Below are positions 35,374-44,248 of a stretch of DNA of 64,000 bases, in pieces. Both the position numbers and the translations under genes were made by a program. The first letter of the stretch is position 1, and each line of letters opens with the position of its first letter. The DNA is from an uncultured Nitrospirota bacterium (lineage in GTDB: Bacteria; Nitrospirota; Nitrospiria; Nitrospirales; UBA8639), in NCBI GenBank assembly GCA_937139405.1, contig CAKZPV010000004.1, positions 62,001 through 126,000 of the forward strand, written 5' to 3'. The notes under the pieces were generated by a model. The model had not been told where the DNA came from and ran no database searches. It saw only the letters and a list, made by a program, of their open reading frames with translations.

Positions 35374-36810
35374 CTAGGAAATGATTTCATAGCACGGTTT
35401 GAAGTTTTCTTGATCGATTTTCATGCGATGTTGAGTGATGAATGATTGGAGAAGTTCGTCCGTCAATTTCATGATTGTGGAATCACCGTGGATTTTGAAT
35501 GGCCCATGTTCTTCAATGGCATTGAGCGCATGAGGCTTTACATGGCCAGCTACGATCCCTGAAAAAACTCGTCGTAAATTCGCTGCTAACAAATGGATTG
35601 GTTGGTCCGCATGAAGATCTAATTCTGCCATCGATTCATGAGTCGGCTCAAAGGGCTGTTGAAATTCATGATCAATGTTGAGATGCCAGTTAAAGTAGAA
35701 GGCGTCATGGGTTTGTTTTCGAAATTCGCGCACACCTTGGATGCCTTTCGTCATTTCATCGGCTCCACGGTGAGGATCATCTATAATAATTTGATATCGT
35801 TGTGTGGCTTTTGGTCCGAGTGTTTGGCTGATAAAATCATCGATTGTTTCAAAATAGTCCGCACTCCCTTTGGGCCCCATAAAAATAAGGGGAAAGGGAA
35901 CTTCCTCATTATCTGGATGAAGCAGAACGCCGAGGAGATACAGAATTTCTTCCAAGGTTCCCGCACCGCCAGGAAACACGATAAACCCATGCCCAACTCG
36001 AACAAACGCTTCCAGACGTTTTTCGATGTCCGGCAAAATCACCAGTTCATTCACAATGGGATTTGGGGCTTCTGCTGTAATGATGCCCGGCTCCGTGAGG
36101 CCTAAATATCGACCATTTTTAATACGTTGTTTCGCATGAGCCAGAGCTGCTCCTTTCATGGGGCCCTTCATAGCCCCTGGCCCACAGCCCGTACAAATAT
36201 CCATTCCACGTAAGCCCAATTGATGCCCGACTTCTTTGGTGTAACGATATTCGACCTCACCGATTGCATGGCCTCCCCAGCACACCACAAGATGTGGATC
36301 CACGACGGCCTGCATGATTTCAGCATTGCGCAAAATATGAAACACTGCATTGGTGATTCCATTGGATGACGTTAAATCAAATCTTTGATTATCCTGGATT
36401 TCATTATGGACATAGATGATGTCACGTAATACCGAAAAGAGATGTTCTTTAATTCCCTGAATCAGTTCCCCATCCACAAATGCCCTGGCCGGGGCATTGG
36501 TCAGTTCAAGCTTCACGCCGCGATCACGTTGTACCAAGGCAATGTCAAAATCCACATAGCGTGCAAAAAAGGCTTTAGTATCGTCCGTATCATTCCCACT
36601 CGTCAGAACCGCCAAGGCACTGTTTCTAAATAGTTCATGTAACCCACCCTCACTAGTCTCCCGAAGCTTTTCCACTTCCTGCTGCGACAACATGTGCATA
36701 GATGTATCTGGAGTGACACTGGCACACACACCATGACCAGATGATTTCTCTTTTAAATCTGTTGTTTTCATGTCAGAACCTAGTGGGGAACTTTTAACTA
36801 TCTGTTCCAT
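35374..36810 (-). CDS. ppnN: Pyrimidine/purine nucleotide 5'-monophosphate nucleosidase
   Basis: 478 residues. PpnN/YgdH family: DUF4478-type N-terminal domain, Rossmann LOG-like core and C-terminal DUF3412 domain. Core motif FPGGAGTLEEILYLLG at about residue 280 holds the catalytic/phosphate-binding GGxGTxxE. Other marks: VVCWGGHAIGEVEYRYTKEV, GMDICTGCGPGAMKGPMKGA and a C-terminal HMKIDQENFKPCYEIIS-like end. It splits nucleoside monophosphates into base and ribose 5-phosphate and in E. coli is activated by (p)ppGpp. Lies head-on to the small gene and just downstream of phoU (same strand, 53 bp), so it may be read through from the pst operon. N-terminal extension of about 30 residues is longer than in E. 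coli. Confidence 0.93.
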   Translation of the reverse strand: MEQIVKSSPLGSDMKTTDLKEKSSGHGVCASVTPDTSMHMLSQQEVEKLRETSEGGLHELFRNSALAVLTSGNDTDDTKAFFARYVDFDIALVQRDRGVKLELTNAPARAFVDGELIQGIKEHLFSVLRDIIYVHNEIQDNQRFDLTSSNGITNAVFHILRNAEIMQAVVDPHLVVCWGGHAIGEVEYRYTKEVGHQLGLRGMDICTGCGPGAMKGPMKGAALAHAKQRIKNGRYLGLTEPGIITAEAPNPIVNELVILPDIEKRLEAFVRVGHGFIVFPGGAGTLEEILYLLGVLLHPDNEEVPFPLIFMGPKGSADYFETIDDFISQTLGPKATQRYQIIIDDPHRGADEMTKGIQGVREFRKQTHDAFYFNWHLNIDHEFQQPFEPTHESMAELDLHADQPIHLLAANLRRVFSGIVAGHVKPHALNAIEEHGPFKIHGDSTIMKLTDELLQSFITQHRMKIDQENFKPCYEIIS

Positions 36811-36863
36811 CTTATCTGAGATTAGGAAATACGAATAGATAGCTCAGTGGAGAACCGTAGAAT

Positions 36864-37529
36864 TTAAGGAGTAGTCATATGGCGAATGATTTTTCCTTCA
36901 ACCATATAGACGACTAATTCGGCAACATTAGTGGCATGATCGGCAATGCGCTCAATATATTTGGAGATAAAGGACAGACGGATGGCTCGCGAGATTGTCT
37001 TGGGATTTTCCATCATGAAAGACAATAGTTCACGAAAAATTTGCTCATTTAATTCATCGATATAATCATCCTCTTCTAAAACCTTTCGTGCCAACACCGA
37101 ATCACCTCGCACAAATGCATCTAATGATTCCCCCACCATTTTGATGGCACGATCTGCCATTAACGGAATATCTATATACGGTTTTAATTGAGGTTCTTCA
37201 TGGAGTTCAATCGCGCGTTCACAAATATTTTCGGCTAGGTCACTCATTCGCTCCAATTCAGTGGAAATTTTCATCGCCGTGGTAATAAAACGAAGATCTC
37301 GTGCGGCAGGTTGCTGCAGGGCCAAGAGTTCCAGACAGGCTTCATCCACAGCCACATCCATCGTATTTACCTGACGATCATTTTCAATCACGGTTTTAGC
37401 TAGGGCATCGTCTCGGTCAACCAAGGCCTTAAGCGCCTGCCGGATTTGGCCTTCTACTAAGGAACCCATGCGCAAAATTTGCTGCTTCAGTTCAGCTAAT
37501 TCTTCGTCAAACCGTCTTTGAATAGACAT
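36864..37529 (-). CDS. phoU: Phosphate transport system regulator PhoU
   Basis: 221 residues. Two three-helix PhoU repeats: RFDEELAELKQQILRMGSLV, TMDVAVDEACLELLALQQPA, RDLRFITTAMKISTELERMSD (first repeat with E/D metal ligands) and a second repeat ending SRAIRLSFISKYIERIADH. Links Pst activity to PhoR and keeps the Pho regulon off when phosphate is ample. ATG 37529 is preceded by GAGGAA; a TTG nine codons earlier overlaps the end of pstB. Last gene of the pstS-C-A-B-phoU run. Confidence 0.96.
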   Translation of the reverse strand: MSIQRRFDEELAELKQQILRMGSLVEGQIRQALKALVDRDDALAKTVIENDRQVNTMDVAVDEACLELLALQQPAARDLRFITTAMKISTELERMSDLAENICERAIELHEEPQLKPYIDIPLMADRAIKMVGESLDAFVRGDSVLARKVLEEDDYIDELNEQIFRELLSFMMENPKTISRAIRLSFISKYIERIADHATNVAELVVYMVEGKIIRHMTTP

Positions 37530-37552
37530 GGCGAATTCCTCTTCTTCGGCGA

Positions 37553-38461
37553 TCAACCAAACCGGCCGGTGATATAATCTTCCGTACGAGACTCTGATGG
37601 ATTGGTAAAGATCGTTTTTGTATCAGCGTACTCAATAAGTTCACCCAACAAAAAAAACCCTGTGAGATCAGAAACACGTGAGGCTTGTTGCATATTATGA
37701 GTCACGATCACGATGGTCAAACGTTCTTTAAGAATGTGAAGGAGCTCCTCAATCCGACCGGTAGAAATTGGATCGAGTGCCGAACAGGGCTCGTCCATCA
37801 GAAGAACATTAGGATTCACGGCTAAGGCCCTGGCAATACATAATCGCTGTTGTTGCCCGCCCGAAAGACCTAAGGCACTTGCATGTAGGCGATCTTTTAC
37901 TTCTTCCCACAGTCCTGCGCCTTTCAGACTTGTTTCAACAACCTCATCCAACGACGCTTTCTTTCGTACATTTTGCAATTGTGGTCCAAATGCAATATTT
38001 TGCCAAATGGACTTAGGAAACGGATTCACCTTCTGAAACACCATCCCAATACGAGTCCGAAGATCAGTCACATCAACGTCGGGATGATAAATATCATGCC
38101 CTTCGAGAAGAATTTTTCCTTCAATTCGTGTCCCATCCACTAAGTCATTCAATCGATTCAGACAACGAAGTAAGGTTGATTTACCACAACCCGATGGTCC
38201 AATAAATGCGGTAACCTTGTTCGCTGGAATTTGCATATCCACGTTGGTCAACGCCTGAACAGACCCATAGAAAAAATTCATCCCCTGAATGACAATTTTA
38301 GGATGACTGCCAGCTAATGGATTGACGGTTGGTTCCATCTGTTCGTCCTTCATCCGTTTCTGATTATCTGATGTCTTGTTCACGACTAACGTCGATACGG
38401 AATGCTCCCTCTGTTGAACCGATAGTCTTTCTGGAAGCACAGGATCGGAAATGATTGGCAT
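37553..38461 (-). CDS. pstB: Phosphate ABC transporter ATP-binding protein PstB
   Basis: 302 residues. ABC ATPase with Walker [21 protein letters not shown]-loop [16 protein letters not shown], signature [16 protein letters not shown], Walker [14 protein letters not shown] and H-loop [13 protein letters not shown], all specific for PstB. The N terminus carries about 55 extra residues of low complexity compared with E. coli PstB (257). ATG 38461 has GAGGT seven bases upstream; an internal start near Met43 would give the standard length. 13 bp after pstA; its end overlaps the region upstream of phoU. Confidence 0.97.
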   Translation of the reverse strand: MPIISDPVLPERLSVQQREHSVSTLVVNKTSDNQKRMKDEQMEPTVNPLAGSHPKIVIQGMNFFYGSVQALTNVDMQIPANKVTAFIGPSGCGKSTLLRCLNRLNDLVDGTRIEGKILLEGHDIYHPDVDVTDLRTRIGMVFQKVNPFPKSIWQNIAFGPQLQNVRKKASLDEVVETSLKGAGLWEEVKDRLHASALGLSGGQQQRLCIARALAVNPNVLLMDEPCSALDPISTGRIEELLHILKERLTIVIVTHNMQQASRVSDLTGFFLLGELIEYADTKTIFTNPSESRTEDYITGRFG

Positions 38462-38474
38462 GATTATACCTCAT

Positions 38475-40112
38475 TTACACGGAAGAACCCGCATAGCGTT
38501 TCCGCATGCGCGTACGTATCATAATGGCCGCCATATTCAAGAGAATGACGACGAGAACAAGGATAAATGTGGTCACATAGACCATGGGCTTAGCAGCTTC
38601 CACATTGGGAGATTGAAATCCCACATCATAAATATGAAATCCCAAATGCATAAATTTTCGATCCAGATGGAGAAATGGAAAGAAGCTATCTAGGGGAAGT
38701 GATGGAGCGAGTTTCACCACACCTGTGAGCATCAGTGGCGCCACTTCCCCAGTTGCGCGGGAAATTGCCAAGATCAGACCGGTCAAAATTCCAGGCATCG
38801 CACAAGGAAGCACCACACGCCATAACGCCTCCAATTTCGTGGCTCCAAGCCCCAACGACCCTTCACGATACTCACGTGGAACCGCAGACAACCCCTCCTC
38901 TGTTGCAACAATCACCACAGGGACAGTCATCAGCGCAAGCGTTAAGGACGCCCACAGCATACCTCCCGTCCCAAAAGTTGGATTAGGCAAGGCTTCAGCG
39001 AAGAATAATTGGTCTAAGGTGCCTCCAACCGCATATACGAAAAATCCTAATCCAAATACCCCAAAAACTATCGAGGGTACTCCGGCAAGATTATTCACTG
39101 CGATACGAATCATCCGCGTCACCAAGCCTTGCTTCGCATATTCTTTCAAATAAATAGCGGCCAAGACCCCAAAAGGCACGACCGCAATGCTCATGATTAC
39201 GACCATCAACACCGTGCCAAAGATGGCTGGGAAAATCCCTCCCTCTGTATTGGCTTCTCGAGGTTCTTCGCTCAAAACCCCCCAGAAACTTTGTACATAC
39301 ATGAAGAGTTTTTCGTAAACTCCCATGCCATTGGGCAGCCAGAACTTGACTAACGACCCAAACTGAAAGGTTTTCTCTTCTCCGCCCACGTCGACAACTG
39401 TGATCCGGAATTGTTCGAGTTTTTCATATAAAGCAATAAGAGCAGCATTTTGAATCTCGTATAAGGCTTCGAGTTCTTGTACCTTCGTTTCAATCATCAC
39501 CCGTTCGCCCACTCCTGTTTCACCACTCAACTCCAAGGCACGAAGCTGCAAGCGGGCCTGCTCTATAGAATGATTGAGTTCACCAATCTCATTCTGTTCA
39601 ATATTATGAATCTGGGCTTGAATACCATTCGTTCGTTCCAATAAGGGAAACAAGACGGCCATTCCATTTTCGTGCCCAGAGGCCACAAGAGTTTCGCTTT
39701 CTTGAATTTCTTTGATTCGTCCATAAAAGTTACCCCATTCAAGCCGTTCAAAAGCCACCACATCAGATGGATATTCTTCATTCACAATGTCAGCCTGATC
39801 CACCCACCGAAAATCTAATCCATAAAGATCCCGATTGCCGACCTTGAGTTGAACTCGTTTCTTTCCTTTAGGGTGTTCGACAGATTCAGAATCTGGAATA
39901 ACTTCTGTCGCCACCCATTCTCCCAGCACGAGGCTGCCATCATTCAACGTCAATTGAATGAGATCTTTTGGCCAAAAATAACCCATCCCATTGATTAAGA
40001 TTAATGTCAGCAATCCACCGATCATGAGTAAGGACAAACTCAGCGCCCCGCCACACAACCAAATGAACAGCGAGCCTGAATCCAGAAACTTCTTTAAAGA
40101 GAAACTTTGCAC
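38475..40112 (-). CDS. pstA: Phosphate ABC transporter permease PstA (long form)
   Basis: 545 residues, much longer than E. coli PstA (296). After the first transmembrane helix (LFIWLCGGALSLSLLMIGG) comes a ~240-residue hydrophilic, coiled-coil-rich insert (e.g. EIGELNHSIEQARLQLRALE), then the permease domain from ~300: AIFGTVLMVVIMSIAVVPFG, NNLAGVPSIVFGVFGLGFF and the EAA loop EEGLSAVPREYREGSLGLGA. Long PstA/PstC forms are known in Pseudomonas and others. GTG start at 40112 with AGGAAG close by. Pairs with long PstC. Confidence 0.95.
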   Translation of the reverse strand: MQSFSLKKFLDSGSLFIWLCGGALSLSLLMIGGLLTLILINGMGYFWPKDLIQLTLNDGSLVLGEWVATEVIPDSESVEHPKGKKRVQLKVGNRDLYGLDFRWVDQADIVNEEYPSDVVAFERLEWGNFYGRIKEIQESETLVASGHENGMAVLFPLLERTNGIQAQIHNIEQNEIGELNHSIEQARLQLRALELSGETGVGERVMIETKVQELEALYEIQNAALIALYEKLEQFRITVVDVGGEEKTFQFGSLVKFWLPNGMGVYEKLFMYVQSFWGVLSEEPREANTEGGIFPAIFGTVLMVVIMSIAVVPFGVLAAIYLKEYAKQGLVTRMIRIAVNNLAGVPSIVFGVFGLGFFVYAVGGTLDQLFFAEALPNPTFGTGGMLWASLTLALMTVPVVIVATEEGLSAVPREYREGSLGLGATKLEALWRVVLPCAMPGILTGLILAISRATGEVAPLMLTGVVKLAPSLPLDSFFPFLHLDRKFMHLGFHIYDVGFQSPNVEAAKPMVYVTTFILVLVVILLNMAAIMIRTRMRKRYAGSSV

Positions 40113-40135
40113 TTCTTCCTACTTACTTTTTACTA

Positions 40136-42442
40136 TCAAAATTGTGAATACTTCTCACGAAGACGTTGCCGAATCAGCTCAGCCATCGTATTGATCCCAA
40201 ACGTAAAGGCAAAGAGAATTAAACCAGAAAGAAATAAGACACGATACAAAGTTCCTCCATGAGGTGCTTCTGGCATTTCAACTGCGATATTCGCAGATAA
40301 TGTTCGAAATCCATTAAACACACTCCAATCCAAAATGGGCGTATTGCCCGTTGCCATCAACACAATCATGGTTTCGCCCACAGCACGCCCAAAGCCAATC
40401 ATTAACGCTGAAAAAATCCCTGGGCTGGCCGAAATGAGAACGAGACGGGTCAGCGTTTGCCATTGAGTGGCCCCTAGAGCAAGGGATCCGGCAACAAGAT
40501 GCCGTGGCACATTGGAAAGAGAATCTTCCGCAATACTAAAAATAATTGGAATGACCGCGAACCCCATAGCAAAACTAATCACGATGGCATTGCGTTGGTC
40601 ATACACTAATCCAAAATGATCAGTGAGCCATTGCTTATAATTTCCTCCGAACACAATCATTTCAATTGAGGAGTTGAACGCAAGGCACATTCCGACCGTT
40701 CCCATTACCGCAACCACGATGATCAACAAATCCACGCCATATTTATCCAGCCCACCAAGGGATCGAGGTAAAATCTGCCAAAGCAGACACACCAACCCAA
40801 TGACCACAGGTAAGATGAGGGTACCAGTCACCACTGCTGGAAAAATTTCCTCTAATAACGGGGCGAACCACAGGCCAGCCAAAAAGCCTAAGACCACAGA
40901 CGGAAGCGCCGCCATAATTTCAATACTGGGTTTGATGATGGCCCGGAGATGGGGATGCATGAACATGGCAGTATAGACAGCACCCATGACTGCCAGCGGA
41001 ACAGCCAGAATCATGGCATAAATCGTTCCTTTCAAGGTGCCAAATATCAAAGGCATCATGCCAAACTTGGGTTCAAAATCATCAGATCCACTGGAGGATT
41101 GCCAAATGAGTTGGGGATCTTCATACCCTTCATAGGTGACCGGAAAAAATAACGATTGAAACGTAATTTCTGGATGAGGGTTATCGATCGAAAATGTTCG
41201 CAGGCGTCCATCCGCCCCCAACCAAGCCCCACCATCCGCCTTGGATGAAAAACGAAGTGCCCTTGTTTCTGATGAAACCGCTTCAAACTCAAAGATGGTC
41301 TGACCTGTGGTCGCATGATGCAGAATCACGTGCCCATCACTATCAGCTGTCAAAAATCCTTTATCTCGCTGAGAAGGTGAAATCGCTTGAACGACTCCAT
41401 TATGGGCCTGAAACGTAGAGACTTTACGGAATGGAACCATTGACCGTGCTTGACGTTCATCCATGGGAACCCAGGTCATCACCTGCCCAGATTGCGTCCC
41501 AACAACGAGTGTTCGCTCACCATTCAAATACGTTAAAGCTGTCACTGCTTCTCCTGATTCGCCAACACTTACTCGATGAACGTCCTCTTTGCCTCCATTC
41601 TGCAACGTCCATTCTAAGAGTTCTCCTTGCTCGGTCCCGGCAACCAGACGCTTCCCAAATCCATCCAAGACCATATGAGTAATGTTTACGTGTTCGGGGA
41701 CTTCCAACTGTCGCTGCGTGACAATGACTTCCTCCGAGAGAGAGAAATCTCCGGGCTCTTCTACCAAGGTAAGCCACAAGTTACCAGTACGCGTCTGGGC
41801 CACGATCATCTGTCGCTCATCCTGCTGCGAATGAGCATGACGCACCAATTCCTCCTCATTTGGAATTACCCGAATGGGTTTTTTGATCTGGCTAGTCGGC
41901 ACAATTGTTCGCGTATCCCCCTCAAAGACTGGTTGAAAAAATATCGTGACCGGCACCACGAAACCTTCTTGGGTCGCGACGCTCAATCGGTTCCCTTTTT
42001 GACCTATCAAGACTGAGGACTGCACTGTTCCTGAAATCTCAAGCTCACCTCCAATTTCTGGAACAGGATTACCCTGGGGCATCCGTAAAAAATGCAACTG
42101 TTTTTGCATCAGCACAAATACGACTTCTTGATATTCGTCTAATCCAATGACCGTGGCTTCGCTTGTGAAATCCATTTCCTTCTTGACTTGCACATTGGAC
42201 GAAACATTTCCACTCGTTGACCGAAACAATGGAATCACTTCCCACATCAAATAGAGAAAAATACCCAAAATACTGATAATCGTGGCAATACCCCCAACCC
42301 AGACCACCATACTTGCTAAGCGATCCACGGTATGACGTAGACGTCGATGCGTTGTTCGCGTCTTTCGCGTCGCCCATTGTCCAGGCGCTGAGGAAATTTC
42401 TTTACCAGAGATGGGAAGAAAATTGGGAGTATTCATTCTCAT
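40136..42442 (-). CDS. pstC: Phosphate ABC transporter permease PstC (long form)
   Basis: About 768 residues. First helix MVVWVGGIATIISILGIFLY, then a large extracytoplasmic beta-rich region (about 70-460) with WD/propeller-like repeats such as FQAHNGVVQAISPSQRDKGF and GHVILHHATTGQTIFEFE, and the permease domain from ~475: GTLKGTIYAMILAVPLAVMG, PSVVLGFLAGLWFAPLLEE, the EAA-type loop DSLSNVPRHLVAGSLALGAT. ATG 42442 is used; two other ATG codons (six bases later and 48 earlier) are possible and none has a good ribosome site. 23 bp before pstA. Confidence 0.93.
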   Translation of the reverse strand: MRMNTPNFLPISGKEISSAPGQWATRKTRTTHRRLRHTVDRLASMVVWVGGIATIISILGIFLYLMWEVIPLFRSTSGNVSSNVQVKKEMDFTSEATVIGLDEYQEVVFVLMQKQLHFLRMPQGNPVPEIGGELEISGTVQSSVLIGQKGNRLSVATQEGFVVPVTIFFQPVFEGDTRTIVPTSQIKKPIRVIPNEEELVRHAHSQQDERQMIVAQTRTGNLWLTLVEEPGDFSLSEEVIVTQRQLEVPEHVNITHMVLDGFGKRLVAGTEQGELLEWTLQNGGKEDVHRVSVGESGEAVTALTYLNGERTLVVGTQSGQVMTWVPMDERQARSMVPFRKVSTFQAHNGVVQAISPSQRDKGFLTADSDGHVILHHATTGQTIFEFEAVSSETRALRFSSKADGGAWLGADGRLRTFSIDNPHPEITFQSLFFPVTYEGYEDPQLIWQSSSGSDDFEPKFGMMPLIFGTLKGTIYAMILAVPLAVMGAVYTAMFMHPHLRAIIKPSIEIMAALPSVVLGFLAGLWFAPLLEEIFPAVVTGTLILPVVIGLVCLLWQILPRSLGGLDKYGVDLLIIVVAVMGTVGMCLAFNSSIEMIVFGGNYKQWLTDHFGLVYDQRNAIVISFAMGFAVIPIIFSIAEDSLSNVPRHLVAGSLALGATQWQTLTRLVLISASPGIFSALMIGFGRAVGETMIVLMATGNTPILDWSVFNGFRTLSANIAVEMPEAPHGGTLYRVLFLSGLILFAFTFGINTMAELIRQRLREKYSQF

Positions 42443-42468
42443 AGAACAATGTAAGCTATGCGGATTAT

Positions 42469-42507
42469 GAAAAAGCCACTCCTTCGTCAATTAACGAGGA
42501 AGTGGCT
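42469..42507 (-). terminator. Terminator/attenuator between pstS and pstC
   Basis: Minus strand: AGCCACTTCCTCGT, loop TAATTG, ACGAAGGAGTGGCT (14 positions, one mismatch) followed by TTTTC. It lies just after pstS and immediately before the pstC start, the place where partial termination gives excess binding protein over permease. Confidence 0.78.
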
Positions 42508-42526
42508 CACGGGTTTTCAAGAAAAC

Positions 42527-43540
42527 CTATTCAAAATTTCTACGTTGTTTGGTTATGAGATCTGAACTGATGGGAAAATATCCGTCTTTAATCACAACCT
42601 GCTGACCTTCACGACTATACACAAAATTCAAGAACTCTTGGACTATCGGAGACAAGGGTTTATTCGGAGCCTTGTTCACATAGACCAACAAAAAACGCGC
42701 CAGGGGATAGCTTCCCTTTGACGCATTCGCATAGGTCGGCTCCACCAAGCTTGCCCCTTCTTTCATCGCCAGAGGAATAGCCCGTACACCAGAAGTACGA
42801 TATCCGATTCCACTATAGCCTATCCCCGCACGATCTTCGGTCACGCCTTGGACCACAGAGGCCGATCCCGGCTGCTCCTTAACTTGATCTCGATAATCAC
42901 CATTTTGTAACACTTTCTTTTTGAAAAACCCGTATGTCCCAGAAGCCGAATTCCGTCCATATAAACTAATAGGCATCTTGGTATAAGCACCCTTCAATCC
43001 CAAGTTTCCCCATGTCGTGATATCATTCTTGTATCCCTGACGACGCGTTTTTGAAAAGGCTGCATCCACCTGAGCCATCGTCATTCCGGTTATCGAGTTA
43101 TCTTTATTGACGTAGATAGCTAATGCATCAATGGCCACGGCAAACGCGGTCGGTTTATACCCAAACTTTGCCTCGAAGGCATCCATTTCTTTCCCCTTCA
43201 TTTTGCGAGACATCGGCCCTAATTGAGCCGTCCCTTCAATCAAGGCTGGGGGTGCCGTACTTGATCCCTTTCCTTCAATTTGAATCTTCACATTCGGGTA
43301 TTGTTTTCGAAATCCCTCTGCCCACAATGTCATCAAATTATTTAATGTATCCGATCCAATACTATTGATATTGCCCGATACCCCACTGACTCGAGCATAA
43401 CTTTTCCAGTTTTGGTCATGCATTGACTCTTTAGCCCAAACCGTTGACACATCGAACCCATTCACCACCGACCAGCCTAATAACAATCCTGCCGTAGTGG
43501 CCGCAATTCCCATGACGCTTCTTTTCGACACATTTTTCAT
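42527..43540 (-). CDS. pstS: Phosphate-binding protein PstS
   Basis: 337 residues. Signal peptide ([20 protein letters not shown] ... VWA) and a PBP-like phosphate-binding domain: [77 protein letters not shown] and the C-terminal [14 protein letters not shown]. The Ser/Thr-rich loops at these motifs bind the phosphate oxyanion. ATG 43540 has AAGGAGG eight bases upstream. First gene of the pst operon, downstream of the PHO-box-like repeats. Confidence 0.95.
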   Translation of the reverse strand: MKNVSKRSVMGIAATTAGLLLGWSVVNGFDVSTVWAKESMHDQNWKSYARVSGVSGNINSIGSDTLNNLMTLWAEGFRKQYPNVKIQIEGKGSSTAPPALIEGTAQLGPMSRKMKGKEMDAFEAKFGYKPTAFAVAIDALAIYVNKDNSITGMTMAQVDAAFSKTRRQGYKNDITTWGNLGLKGAYTKMPISLYGRNSASGTYGFFKKKVLQNGDYRDQVKEQPGSASVVQGVTEDRAGIGYSGIGYRTSGVRAIPLAMKEGASLVEPTYANASKGSYPLARFLLVYVNKAPNKPLSPIVQEFLNFVYSREGQQVVIKDGYFPISSDLITKQRRNFE

Positions 43541-43596
43541 GAACAAGTCCTCCTTAGCATTTAGTATGTTATTCTAAGCTTTGTAGATTTCCCTCA

Positions 43597-43625
43597 TGTA
43601 ACAGGCATGTTACGAACGTGTTACA
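43597..43625 (-). promoter_or_regulatory. PHO-box-like triple repeat upstream of pstS
   Basis: On the minus strand three 7-bp units TGTAACA, CGTAACA and TGTTACA follow each other with exactly 4 bp between (11-bp period), the spacing of PhoB/PhoP sites. A -10-like TAGAAT lies 20 bp downstream (43576-43571). This is most likely the PhoB operator for pstSCAB-phoU; PhoB is encoded at 51016. Confidence 0.75.
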
Positions 43626-43738
43626 TACCAGCAATTTTTCTAATATGTTGCTCCTTCATCCGTACTTCAAACAGAGAATCCGTCTGCTTGACAGTCACTA
43701 GTCCCTCTCGTTGAAACCCTCCCACAATTCAAAACAAA

Positions 43739-43852
43739 TCACCCCACCATATCCATGGCAATTTTTCCCTCGGCAATACAATTCATGACTGTTTGCCGAT
43801 CATGATCATCAATAATTGATTTGACCCATACCCGTTCTTCGATTGTGCTCAT
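43739..43852 (-). CDS. Possible small protein (37 aa)
   Basis: MSTIEERVWVKSIIDDHDRQ followed by TVMNCIAEGKIAMDMVG. A strong AGGAGGTG stands four to seven bases before ATG 43852. The peptide is helical in character with no membrane segment. It lies upstream of the PHO-box-like site, on the same strand as pstS. No family recognised; strong ribosome site is the main support. Confidence 0.5.
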   Translation of the reverse strand: MSTIEERVWVKSIIDDHDRQTVMNCIAEGKIAMDMVG

Positions 43853-43956
43853 CTCCCACCTCCTGGGTTATTCTAAATTGGCTGAGAATCGTTTCAACAC
43901 GAAATCCTATCTGACATTTTCATACTACAGCCCCCATGTTGCTATCTCGTTGGGAT

Positions 43957-43978
43957 AAAGTTACAGCTCTGTAACTTT
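43957..43978. promoter_or_regulatory. Perfect 22-bp palindrome
   Basis: AAAGTTACAG-CT-CTGTAACTTT. Its GTTACA/TGTAAC half sites resemble the units of the PHO-box-like element 330 bp away. It may be an operator for the plus-strand operon or, with the following T-run, a weak bidirectional terminator for the small minus-strand gene's region. Confidence 0.5.
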
Positions 43979-44248
43979 TTCAAACAAACTGAATTAGCCA
44001 ACCATGGAATTACACCTGAAGAATCCTCAACGAACCAAAAACCTTACTGAAAGAGGAAAGAATGAAACATCCAACTACATTTAGGTCTCTATAGATTTTT
44101 GTCGATATAGTGAGAAGGACATTAAAGTAATTTGAGGCTTAGAATTCTTTCATTTGCTAATGGTTTTGATTCTTAAACGCACGCAAACGTCTCTTATCAT
44201 AATCCGCCTTCCATGAAGTCTCTCCTCCTCATCGGTTAACCACTCAAC

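Larger units (their letters stand above)
43626..44248. other. Intergenic region between pstS and the STAS/Mla operon
   Basis: Holds a possible 37-codon gene (43739-43852) and a perfect 22-bp palindrome (43957-43978), both listed. No other gene or clear promoter for the plus-strand operon was seen. Confidence 0.4.
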
